Shown in pieces: positions 1-5,956 of a stretch of 10,237 bases of DNA. Each line of letters begins with the position of its first letter. The stretch's first letter is position 1. A program made the position numbers and the translations under genes. The DNA is from an uncultured Eubacteriales bacterium (GTDB lineage Bacteria; Bacillota; Clostridia; Oscillospirales; Butyricicoccaceae). The notes under the pieces are model-generated. The model had not been told where the DNA came from, did no database searches, and saw only the letters and a list, made by a program, of their open reading frames with translations. The DNA is taken from contig CAJUGU010000135.1 in NCBI GenBank assembly GCA_910586105.1, forward strand, positions 1 through 10,237, written 5' to 3'.

Positions 1-83
1 CTGGACACCCGCGATGCTGCGCATCGCCTGCGCCGCCTGCGGGCGGGGAAAGGGCGAGCTGCGTCAAACCGATATGCATCCAT

Positions 84-132
84 AAAAAAACGGCAGCGCC
101 GGGACGCAGTGTTTTGCGTCCCGGCGCTGCCG
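84..132 (-). terminator. Rho-independent terminator of the SLH gene
   Basis: A perfect 18-bp inverted repeat (91-108 with 115-132, loop GTGTTT) is followed on the minus strand by seven T residues (84-90 on plus are all A). It lies about 45 nt past the SLH stop codon, so it ends that transcript. The plus-strand side has no T-run, so bidirectional use is uncertain. Confidence 0.92.
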
Positions 133-177
133 CGCTTTGGGTGGCTTCCGCGCCGCCGCCATCGCAGCCGGTGAATC

Positions 178-1119
178 TTATTTCTGCGCGCGGTGCAGGA
201 AGGTCACGATCTGCCCGCGGGTGCAGACGGTATCCGGGCTGAAGGTATGTTCACCGACGCCGGAAGTGATCCCTTTCGCGGCGGCCCACGCGACGGCCTG
301 ACAGAAATAGGCGTCGCTTGGCACATCCGCAAAATCCGGATTCGCACCGACCGCCGGGGAACCGGCCTCCCGATACAGGAAGGTCGCCAGCTGCGCGCGG
401 GTGACTGCTGCATCCGGGTTAAAAGCTGTGCCGGAAACGATACCGCGTTCCGACGCCCAAAGGACGGCGGGATAATAATATGCGGATTCCGCAACGTCCG
501 TGAACGGGTTTTTGCCCGTTTTCGGGGCCGGCGAACCTGCGGCGCGCCACAGGAACGAGATCGTCTGCGCGCGGGTGCAGTCCTGATCCGGGCCGAAGGT
601 CGTTTCGGAAGTCCCGGAAGCGACGCCCTTCTGGACGGCCCATTGCACGGCGTCGTAATAATAAGCGCCGGGTTTTACATCCGAGAACTGCACGGCCGCT
701 TTCGCTGGTTCGTCTGCGCGCGCAGGCGCTGCGCTGGCGGGAGCAGGCTTTTGCGGGCTGCCGGGCGCTGACGCTTTGGCAGCGCCGGAAGAGGTACCTT
801 TCATAAGCGCGGTCAGCTCAGCCGTCGCCCTGGCGACGGTATCCGCGGAAAGATCCTTGCCATTCAACAGCGCCCGCGCCTTCTGGATGCAGGCTTCCAG
901 CGCTTCATTCTTATCCTCCGCGCTCTTTACCAGCTGCTGGGCTTCTGCGATCAGCTTGCGCAGGGCTTCCAGCACCGGCTCGGGCACTTTCCTGGTCAGC
1001 CCTGCCAGATCGCTTGCTTTTTGCGCCCCCTGCAAGATGTTTTTCGCGGCCCCGACCGTTTCATCCGCAGCCTTTTCCACATTTTTCAGCCCTTGCACGG
1101 CGTCCTTAAAATTCAGCAT
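178..1119 (-). CDS. SLH-domain protein with helical N-terminus, no signal peptide
   Basis: A 313-residue protein with three S-layer homology repeats at about residues 144-198, 205-254 and 262-311. Each carries a conserved DV...YY/F..AV.WA...GI.SG core and ends in TRAQ, TRAQ or TRGQ. SLH triplets normally bind cell-wall secondary polymers and hold proteins on the surface. Residues 1-108 are charged and Ala-rich and look like a helical bundle or coiled coil; residues 109-142 form an Ala/Pro linker. No hydrophobic signal peptide is visible, and an in-frame TGA just upstream rules out a longer protein. The start was set at the ATG at 1119 because AAAGGTG lies 9 nt before it; the GTG at 1131 would sit on top of that ribosome binding site. 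The partner and exact role of the N-terminal domain are unknown. Confidence 0.85.
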   Translation of the reverse strand: MLNFKDAVQGLKNVEKAADETVGAAKNILQGAQKASDLAGLTRKVPEPVLEALRKLIAEAQQLVKSAEDKNEALEACIQKARALLNGKDLSADTVARATAELTALMKGTSSGAAKASAPGSPQKPAPASAAPARADEPAKAAVQFSDVKPGAYYYDAVQWAVQKGVASGTSETTFGPDQDCTRAQTISFLWRAAGSPAPKTGKNPFTDVAESAYYYPAVLWASERGIVSGTAFNPDAAVTRAQLATFLYREAGSPAVGANPDFADVPSDAYFCQAVAWAAAKGITSGVGEHTFSPDTVCTRGQIVTFLHRAQK

Positions 1120-1170
1120 GGTTTCGTTCACCTTTCTTCAACAGGATTTGCGTTCCGTATATTTGGATAT

Positions 1171-1205
1171 AGCATACCATATTCCCGGAGGAAATGCCAG
1201 CAATA
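1171..1205 (-). promoter_or_regulatory. Candidate promoter of the SLH gene
   Basis: On the minus strand TATGCT (1171-1176) is preceded by TGG, forming an extended -10 element. No good -35 is visible at 17 bp. It lies about 50 nt before the SLH start. This is a motif match only. Confidence 0.35.
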
Positions 1206-1473
1206 TTTTGGATTTTCGGCGAAATCAAGGGGTTTTTGCCGGTTTTGAACGAGCCTTTGTCCGGCGCCGGCTGCAACGATCCGTTCGCGGCGTTGTGCAT
1301 CGTAAGACCGCGCCGCCGGCGCGCGGACACCGTCCATCCGTATCATGGCCAACCGTCCGTCTGCGATGGATCCGCACGGAATGCCTTCGTGCAACGCCGA
1401 TACCAGGCCGGAAAAGGTCGGGCGCATAGCCGCAAGGCGGATCGGGCATACTGCCTGCAAAGAGGTGAACGGT
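1177..1473. other. Divergent intergenic region, SLH gene / TSUP pair
   Basis: About 300 bases lie between the SLH promoter candidate and the first TSUP start. I see no convincing gene and no good sigma-A promoter reading towards the TSUP genes. From about 1398 to 1460 there are three small adjacent hairpin possibilities: around a GGAAAA loop, CCGC-AAG-GCGG, and GGCA-TAC-TGCC. They could form a structured leader for the transporter genes, but no known riboswitch core could be completed. Confidence 0.4.
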
Positions 1474-1851
1474 TTGGCTTATCGCAAAAAAACAAGATAT
1501 AAGGGCAGGCTGCTCGTGACCGGCGCGCTTGCCGGATTGGCAAACGGCTTTTTCGGCGCGGGCGGCGGGTTATTTTTAGTGCCCCTGCTGACCGGCTGGG
1601 CGGGGCTTGAGGAGCGCCGCGCATTCGCGACTTCGGTCGCGATCATTTTTCCGTTGTCGGTCGTTTCGGTTTTCGTATATCTGCAAAAAGGCGATATCCG
1701 TATTCTGGGGAATTTGCCATACCTGGTCGGGGGCGCAATCGGCGGCGTGATCGCCGGGAAGATCTTTCAGAAGGTCAAAATGGTGTGGCTGCGCCGGGTG
1801 TTCGGCGTGTTGATCCTGTACGGCGGCGTGCGCGCGCTGCTGCTCTTGTAA
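1474..1851 (+). CDS. TSUP (TauE/SafE) half-transporter, first of a pair
   Basis: A 125-residue membrane protein of the sulfite exporter TauE/SafE (TSUP) family, which moves sulfur-containing or organic anions across the membrane; the substrate cannot be told from sequence. The family signature GFFGAGGG lies in the first membrane segment, and four hydrophobic segments cover nearly the whole protein. Full-length TSUP proteins have two such halves (about 250 residues), so this is a half-size protein. The start was set at the TTG at 1474, 8 nt after AGAGG (1461-1465). The open frame runs upstream to an ATG at 1345, but those extra 43 residues are polar, non-family-like and lack a ribosome binding site. 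A second half-gene starts 28 nt after its stop, and the two are probably translated together to form a heterodimer. Confidence 0.82.
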   Translation: MAYRKKTRYKGRLLVTGALAGLANGFFGAGGGLFLVPLLTGWAGLEERRAFATSVAIIFPLSVVSVFVYLQKGDIRILGNLPYLVGGAIGGVIAGKIFQKVKMVWLRRVFGVLILYGGVRALLLL

Positions 1852-1879
1852 TTTTTTTGGAAAAGGAGGCGCATGCGGG

Positions 1880-2308
1880 ATGGTCGCTTTTTTGGTAGGG
1901 CTTGCGACAGGGGTGTTATCCGGCTTCGGCGTAGGCGGCGGATCGCTGCTGATGTTGTATTTGACCATGTTTGCCGGCGTGCAGCAATACGCCGCAGGCG
2001 GCGTCAATTTGCTGTATTTTATCGCTTGCGCCCCGGCGGCGCTGTGGTCGCATGCTAAAAATGGATTGATCGAACGGCCAGCCGTTGGCTGGTGTGTGCT
2101 GGCAGGCGTGCCGGCATCGATCGCGGCGGCTTTCTTTGCCGCGTGGATCGATGTGAATTGGCTCCGTCGAGGGTTCGGCGTGCTGCTGTTGTATATCGGG
2201 GTTCGTGAGCTGCGCGCCGGGAAAAAGAAAAAGCCGTCCGATCCCGAGGGCGCGGCCCCGGGCCGGACAGGCCGGGACGGGAAAACCAGCCTTCCGGACG
2301 CAGGTTAG
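1880..2308 (+). CDS. TSUP (TauE/SafE) half-transporter, second of a pair
   Basis: A 142-residue paralogue of the preceding half-transporter. It has the equivalent glycine signature GFGVGGG near residues 15-21 and four hydrophobic segments, ending in a LRRGFGVLLLYIGVRELRAG block that matches the end of its partner (LRRVFGVLILYGGVRALLLL). After this comes a polar Lys/Gly/Pro-rich tail of about 30 residues that the partner lacks. The ATG at 1880 is 10 nt after GGAGG (1865-1869); another ATG at 1873 is in a different frame. The protein probably pairs with its neighbour to make a complete TSUP channel. A homodimer cannot be excluded. Confidence 0.83.
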   Translation: MVAFLVGLATGVLSGFGVGGGSLLMLYLTMFAGVQQYAAGGVNLLYFIACAPAALWSHAKNGLIERPAVGWCVLAGVPASIAAAFFAAWIDVNWLRRGFGVLLLYIGVRELRAGKKKKPSDPEGAAPGRTGRDGKTSLPDAG

Positions 2309-2355
2309 CTGCGGCGGAAGGCGTTTCGCCGCCTCTCTGGTTGCAGGCTTTCGTG

Positions 2356-2427
2356 GGACGGCATGCCGGGCCGTCCCTTTGGCGGGAGACTTCTGCGGAG
2401 CGGCATGCCGGGCCGTCCCGCTGGCTG
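2356..2427. repeat. Duplicated palindromic repeat between convergent genes
   Basis: CGGCATGCCGGGCCGTCCC occurs twice, at 2359-2377 and 2401-2419, with a 42-bp period. Each copy can fold: copy 1 as GGGACGGC-loop-GCCGTCCC (8 bp), copy 2 as a longer imperfect stem (GCGGAG.. with ..GACGGC). The pair lies in the gap between the convergent TSUP and hemB genes. This resembles REP-type intergenic palindromes. No T-run follows on either strand, so it is not a standard terminator. Confidence 0.65.
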
Positions 2428-2487
2428 AAACCTGCGGCGGAGCGGTTTCGCACGCCTTATCTTCAGCAGGGGCTTACATCGGACGCC

Positions 2488-3477
2488 TTACCCAATCTCA
2501 CCGGCGCGCATCGCGTCAGCCAATTCGCAGGCGTAATAGGTGATCAGGATATCCGCCCCCGCGCGGAAGACGGCGATCGCCGATTCGCACATAACGCCGT
2601 GCTCATCGATCAAACCGGCGGCGGCGGCGGCTTTCACCATTGCATATTCGCCGGAAACGGCATACGCCGCAAGCGGCAGATCAAACCGGTTCCGGGCTTC
2701 ATGGATCAGGTCGAGGTACGCGAGCGCGGGCTTGATCATCAGGATATCCGCGCCTTCGCGCACGTCCAGTTCACATTCGCGCATTGCTTCGCGGGCGTTA
2801 TGCCAATCCATTTGATACGCGCGGCGGTCGCCAAAGGACGGCGCCGATCCGGCGGCGTCACGGAACGGGCCATAAAACGACGAGGCGTATTTGGCCGAAT
2901 ACGCCAGGATCGGGACGTTTTGAAAGCCGTTTGCGTCCAGTTTTGCCCGGATCGCGGCCACCCGGCCATCCATCATATCGCTGGGAGCGACCATATCGGC
3001 CCCGGCTTGGGCATGGCTCAGGGCGATACCGGCAAGGCGTTCCAGGGTGCGGTCATTATCGACCTCGCAGCCGCAAAGGATCCCGCAGTGCCCGTGCGAG
3101 GTATACTCACACATACAAACGTCGGTGACGATATAAAGCGAGGGCATCAATTCCCGCAGGCGGCGGATGCCTTGCTGTACGATCCCATTTTCGGCCCATG
3201 CGGAAGATCCTTCCGCGTCCTTTTGCGCAGGCAGGCCGAACAGCAGCACGCGGGAAACGCCGTGCGCTTGCAGGCGTTCGGTCAGCCGGGGGAGTTCGTC
3301 CGGCGAATAATGATATTGCCCGGGCAGGGAGGGGATCTCCCGATAGATTCCGTTACCTTCGGCAAGGAAAACGGGATAGATCAGGCTGTCGGGGGATACG
3401 CGGGTCTCGCGTACCATACGGCGTAATGGATCGCCTGCGCGCAGCCGGCGCGGGCGGATGGTCTGGTCAAACATCAT
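2488..3477 (-). CDS. hemB: Porphobilinogen synthase (delta-aminolevulinic acid dehydratase)
   Basis: A 329-residue cytoplasmic enzyme that condenses two 5-aminolevulinate molecules into porphobilinogen, the shared step towards heme, siroheme and cobalamin. Length matches the family. The zinc-site motif DVCMCEYTSHGHCG supplies Cys121, Cys123 and Cys131, so this is the zinc-dependent type. The two active-site lysines are clear: Lys196 in YSAKYASSFYGPFRDA and the Schiff-base Lys249 in LMIKPALAYLD. The first of two adjacent ATG codons (3477) was chosen because GGAGG (3488-3492 in complement) lies 10 nt before it; the second would be at 13 nt. It is the last gene of a probable mscL, YqeC-like, hemB unit, with a hairpin-rich 138-nt gap before it. 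No other tetrapyrrole gene is in the window, so the end product is not shown; siroheme or cobalamin is as likely as heme. Confidence 0.97.
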   Translation of the reverse strand: MMFDQTIRPRRLRAGDPLRRMVRETRVSPDSLIYPVFLAEGNGIYREIPSLPGQYHYSPDELPRLTERLQAHGVSRVLLFGLPAQKDAEGSSAWAENGIVQQGIRRLRELMPSLYIVTDVCMCEYTSHGHCGILCGCEVDNDRTLERLAGIALSHAQAGADMVAPSDMMDGRVAAIRAKLDANGFQNVPILAYSAKYASSFYGPFRDAAGSAPSFGDRRAYQMDWHNAREAMRECELDVREGADILMIKPALAYLDLIHEARNRFDLPLAAYAVSGEYAMVKAAAAAGLIDEHGVMCESAIAVFRAGADILITYYACELADAMRAGEIG

Positions 3478-3508
3478 GAAATGGATACCTCCAAAAAGAC
3501 AATGGGTT

Positions 3509-3596
3509 CGCGAGCGGGCGCGTTCCCGCTCGCGGCGGGATACCGCCGGACGCGGGGAGCCTGCCGCGGAAACTTCATCGAAGCGGTAAGCGCTTC
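3509..3596 (-). promoter_or_regulatory. Three consecutive hairpins upstream of hemB
   Basis: The 138-nt gap between the YqeC-like stop and the hemB ribosome binding site holds three perfect hairpins: a 6-bp stem 3580-3585/3591-3596, a 6-bp stem with a GATA loop 3533-3538/3543-3548, and a 10-bp stem 3509-3518/3525-3534. The last two share two bases. On the minus strand TTTTT follows the last stem after about 13 nt, just before GGAGG. This could be an attenuator, a weak terminator or an mRNA processing site. It is inferred from pairing only. Confidence 0.4.
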
Positions 3597-3615
3597 ACCG
3601 CGCTGCGGGGGCGCG

Positions 3616-4110
3616 TCACATCAGCAGCGACAGGGCCGTTGCCGAATAGCCGTCCGCCTGCAAGGCGCGCAGGATATCCGACGCCTGTACATGCAGCGCC
3701 CCGGTATCCGCTTGATTCAGCAATACGCGGAGCTGTTCTTTCGGAAGCCCCGCCGCCTGCAGATTTTCCCGCACGACCGCTAACAGATCGTGCGGATCGC
3801 ATAACCGGTCGGGCTCGGCGGCAAAGGCCCGCCGCAGTTCATACCGGGCGCACACATCGCGGATCGGCCAGCCCAATGCGCCAAGCCCTGCCACCACGAT
3901 CGCACAGTCGGTTCCCGGACGCAGCCGGAGCGGTCCCGGCTCATGCAGGGCCAGGCATTTCCCGCCGGTCGTTTCCGCTTCATAAAAGATGCAGCCGGAG
4001 CCATTGCGGGCGCTTTCCGGTTCGAGGAGGGTTTGCAGGGTGGTCTTCCCACCTGCGCCCAGCAGCGCGACGCAGCGCCGCCCGTGCAGCTGTAACAGAT
4101 CAAAAAGCAT
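3616..4110 (-). CDS. Shortened YqeC-like P-loop protein (selenium/molybdenum hydroxylase accessory family)
   Basis: A 164-residue protein resembling the N-terminal part of YqeC, a P-loop family associated with maturation of selenium-dependent molybdenum hydroxylases. Visible matches are the opening VALLGAGGKTT (P-loop, residues 14-24), then EAE..GGK.LALHEPGP (cf. VEADGS.GLPLKAP), VVAGLGALGWPIRDVC (cf. VAGLDALGKPL..VC) and LLNQAD near 130-135 (cf. LLNKAD). About 50-60 residues normally found between the P-loop and the EAD motif, including the TTTTH strand, are absent, and family members are usually above 220 residues. No frameshift is evident, so this looks like an in-frame loss. Activity is uncertain. 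The ATG at 4110 is 7 nt after AAAGGTGG. It follows mscL by 56 nt and precedes hemB. Confidence 0.6.
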   Translation of the reverse strand: MLFDLLQLHGRRCVALLGAGGKTTLQTLLEPESARNGSGCIFYEAETTGGKCLALHEPGPLRLRPGTDCAIVVAGLGALGWPIRDVCARYELRRAFAAEPDRLCDPHDLLAVVRENLQAAGLPKEQLRVLLNQADTGALHVQASDILRALQADGYSATALSLLM

Positions 4111-4166
4111 GGTCGTTCCACCTTTCTAAAATAACACGTTTTCAAACGGTTCGGAGCGGCTTGCCG

Positions 4167-4523
4167 TCAGCCCTGCGCCGGATCGCTCCCGGACTGCTGC
4201 TGCCGGAGCAGATCGCGGATCTCGGGCTCTTCCGCCGTCGGGGCGGCGGGCGCTTGCGGCGCGGGCGCTTCTTCCCGTTTGCGGTGCAGACGGTTGACCG
4301 CTTTGACCATGGCGAATACACAAATGGCGATCACAAAAAAGTTCAGCACGGCTTGAATGAATTCGCCGTAGACGATCGCCGTCCCGGCGAAGAGGACCGA
4401 CATTTCGGCAAACCGGATGCCATCGGTCGCGATGCTGATGATCGAGGTCAACATATTGACCAGCGCGTTCACGATGCCGGAAAACGCGCCGCCGATGATA
4501 ACGCCGATCGCCATATCCAGCAC
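4167..4523 (-). CDS. mscL: Large-conductance mechanosensitive channel, 5' end out of frame
   Basis: This is the MscL channel, a homopentamer in the cytoplasmic membrane that opens under high tension to release solutes during hypo-osmotic shock. The first membrane helix carries VLDMAIGVIIGGAFSGIVNA, the second runs from about AIVYGEFIQA to FAMVKAVNRL, and the C-terminal helix has the typical EEPEIRDLLRQQ ending. The family's N-terminal amphipathic segment is present in DNA as KEFKEFAFRGN, in frame directly upstream, but it is preceded by an in-frame TGA (4557-4559) with no start codon between. The listed start is the GTG at 4523, the first usable codon, which would lose that helix and has no good ribosome binding site. 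A single extra A in the AAAA run at 4554-4557 after a well-placed GTG (4560) would explain this as a frameshift or assembly error. Confidence 0.8.
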   Translation of the reverse strand: MLDMAIGVIIGGAFSGIVNALVNMLTSIISIATDGIRFAEMSVLFAGTAIVYGEFIQAVLNFFVIAICVFAMVKAVNRLHRKREEAPAPQAPAAPTAEEPEIRDLLRQQQSGSDPAQG

Positions 4524-4570
4524 ATTGCCGCGAAACGCAAACTCTTTGAATTCTTTTCACATAGTCATGT

Positions 4571-4622
4571 CCCCATTCCGGGTATTTTCCCTTAGCTTAT
4601 CACATCCGGCGCAGGCTGTCAA
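4571..4622 (-). promoter_or_regulatory. Promoter and ribosome binding site of mscL
   Basis: On the minus strand a perfect -35 TTGACA (4617-4622) is followed after 17 bp by TAAGCT (4594-4599), a moderate -10 match; the TGTGATAAG around it could act as an extended -10. Transcription would begin near 4587. GGGG (4571-4574) lies 10 nt before GTG 4560 and 8 nt before ATG 4562. This places the intended mscL start near 4560, not at 4523. Confidence 0.55.
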
Positions 4623-4841
4623 TCGATCGCCCCCGGGCTTTCCGGCGTTTCATTGGAAGAAGGCGATCCGGATAGCGGGGCCGGGCTGCTGTCCCGGTAC
4701 CCTCTCTCTGATTGTGGAGAGCGGTTCCGGACGGCTGCCAGAGCGCTCCTGCGCGATCCCTCCTCCCAAACCGCCTGCCAGCGTTCGCCAATGCCGGAAA
4801 TACAACGGTCTCGCGGCCCCCCTCAAAACAAAATTTTGCTC
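4623..4841. other. Intergenic region between mscL and azlC promoters
   Basis: I see no supportable gene here; open frames on both strands have arbitrary composition and no good ribosome binding site. Two small hairpins occur in a row: CCGGG-7 nt-CCCGG (4681-4697) and CTCTC-8 nt-GAGAG (4704-4721). A perfect 10-bp palindrome, CAAAATTTTG, lies at 4829-4838 directly before the azlC -35 element. Confidence 0.5.
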
Positions 4842-4870
4842 TTGACCTTGCCGCGGATTTTCCCTATAAT
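4842..4870 (+). promoter_or_regulatory. Sigma-A promoter of azlC operon
   Basis: TTGACC (4842-4847), a 17-bp spacer and a perfect TATAAT (4865-4870). Predicted transcription start is near 4877, giving a short leader of about 28 nt before the azlC ATG. A CAAAATTTTG palindrome lies 3 bp upstream of the -35 and could be an operator or UP-like element. Confidence 0.88.
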
Positions 4871-4904
4871 AGAAAGGTACCAATGCGGAAAATGGGGGAA
4901 AGAC

Positions 4905-5591
4905 ATGAAAACGAAAGCATTCCGGGCGGCATTCCCATATACCATCCCGGTCTTTATGGGATACCTGTTCCTGGGCATTGCCTTCGGGGTATTGCTGGCC
5001 AGCAAGGGGTATAACGCCCTTTGGGCGGCGGCGATGAGCCTGACCTGTTACGCAGGCTCCGGGCAGTTCGTTGCGGTGAACCTGCTAGCGGCCCCCTTTG
5101 CGCCGCTGCATGCGGTGCTGATCGAGCTGATGGTCAACTGCCGCCACCTGTTCTACGGCTTATCGCTGCTGGAGCCCTTTGGCCGCACCGGACGGCTCAA
5201 ACCATATATGGTATTTTCCCTGACTGACGAGACCTATTCGCTGCAATGCGGCGTGACCCCGCCCGATGGGGTGGATGAAAGCTGGTTCCGGTTTTTCATT
5301 TCCCTCCTCGACCAAAGCTATTGGATCTTTGGCTCGGTGGTCGGCGCGCTGGCGGGCACGCTCATCCCCTTCGATTCCACCGGGATCGATTTTGCGATGA
5401 CGGCGTTGTTTACCGTCATTTTCGTCGAACAATGGGAATCCGGCGCGACCCATCTTCCGGCCTTGACCGGGCTGGGCGCGACGGCGGTTTGCCTGCTGCT
5501 GGCGGGCAGCGATCACTTTATCCCGTTTGCGTTAGTCGGGATCGCCGCGATCCTGCTGGCGTCGCGGAAACGTTTGGAGGCGTATGCATGA
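4905..5591 (+). CDS. azlC: AzlC family branched-chain amino acid exporter, large subunit
   Basis: A 228-residue integral membrane protein, the large subunit of the AzlCD exporter, which in characterised members exports branched-chain amino acids and their analogues. Family motifs are FPYTIPVFMGYLFLGIAFG at the N-terminus, SLTCYAGSGQFVAVNLLAAP near residues 45-64, MVNCRHLFYGLSLLEPFG near 80-97 and SLTDETYSL near 106-114, with further hydrophobic helices to the end. The start ATG at 4905 is preceded by a purine-rich GGGGGAAAG. The frame is open much further upstream, but that part lies before the promoter and is not protein-like. The stop overlaps the azlD start (ATGA). Substrate specificity is inferred from the family only. 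Confidence 0.92.
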   Translation: MKTKAFRAAFPYTIPVFMGYLFLGIAFGVLLASKGYNALWAAAMSLTCYAGSGQFVAVNLLAAPFAPLHAVLIELMVNCRHLFYGLSLLEPFGRTGRLKPYMVFSLTDETYSLQCGVTPPDGVDESWFRFFISLLDQSYWIFGSVVGALAGTLIPFDSTGIDFAMTALFTVIFVEQWESGATHLPALTGLGATAVCLLLAGSDHFIPFALVGIAAILLASRKRLEAYA

Positions 5592-5923
5592 TCCAGGATC
5601 CGATACAATCGGCCGTTACGGTCGGTGTGGTCGCGCTGACCATCCTGGCGACCCGGGCGCTGCCCTTCCTGCTGTTCCCGGGCAACCGGGAAACGCCGCG
5701 GCTGATCGTATATCTGGGCCGGGTGCTCCCCAGCGCGATCATTGGCATGTTGATCGTATATTGCCTGAAAGGCGTATCGCTGCTGTCCAGCCCGCATGGG
5801 ATTCCGGAAGCGCTCGCGATTTTCTTCGTCGCGGCGGTACATCATTGGAAACACAACCTGATCCTGTCCATTGGCGGCGGGACTGTGCTGTATATGTTCC
5901 TTGTGCAGGCCGTTTTTGTCTGA
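5588..5923 (+). CDS. azlD: AzlD family branched-chain amino acid exporter, small subunit
   Basis: A 111-residue membrane protein, the small partner of AzlC. It shows the AzlD features TILATRALPFLLFP, then YLGRVLPSAIIGMLIVYCLKG, then PEALAIFFVAAVHHWKHNLILSIGGGT, with about four hydrophobic segments. The ATG at 5588 overlaps the azlC stop (ATGA) and is 7 nt after GGAGG (5576-5580), which decides it over a longer upstream frame and over the out-of-frame ATG at 5584. Coupled translation with azlC is expected, and the pair forms one exporter. The stop is followed after 33 nt by the response regulator gene with no room for a separate promoter. Confidence 0.92.
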   Translation: MIQDPIQSAVTVGVVALTILATRALPFLLFPGNRETPRLIVYLGRVLPSAIIGMLIVYCLKGVSLLSSPHGIPEALAIFFVAAVHHWKHNLILSIGGGTVLYMFLVQAVFV

Positions 5924-5956
5924 CGCAGCGGCCTTGTACGGCCTATGGCTTAGGAG

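Noticed and set aside
2..85. Possible 3' end of a plus-strand gene ending at TAA 83-85, just before the 91-132 hairpin
   Set aside because: Only 27 codons are visible, with no recognisable motif. Placement before the hairpin fits a convergent gene, but this cannot be supported without upstream sequence.
193..771. Long plus-strand open frames opposite the SLH gene, and similar frames opposite hemB, the kinase and trxB
   Set aside because: GC-rich codon use keeps complementary frames open. They are Arg-rich, lack family motifs and overlap genes with clear domains.
1390..1462. Resemblance to a c-di-GMP-I (GEMM) riboswitch core: GATACC, GGAAAA loop, CGCATAGCC
   Set aside because: The key CGCAAAGCC motif differs and the 3' half of the second helix with its tetraloop receptor cannot be found. 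An Infernal search with the Rfam GEMM model would decide.
1345..1473. N-terminal extension of the first TSUP protein to the ATG at 1345
   Set aside because: The extra residues are polar and Arg/Pro-rich, lack a ribosome binding site and do not resemble the family; AGAGG before TTG 1474 fits much better.
2341..3426. 361-codon plus-strand frame antisense to hemB
   Set aside because: It covers hemB, whose zinc and lysine motifs are unmistakable, and begins in the palindromic repeat without a ribosome binding site.
4126..4560. 144-codon minus-strand frame starting at GTG 4560
   Set aside because: It has a good ribosome binding site but reads MscL in the wrong frame, giving an Arg-rich sequence. 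It is better explained as the intended mscL start put out of frame by one base.
4653..4904. Upstream extension of azlC to 4653
   Set aside because: It would include the TTGACC/TATAAT promoter in the coding region, and the added residues are not AzlC-like.
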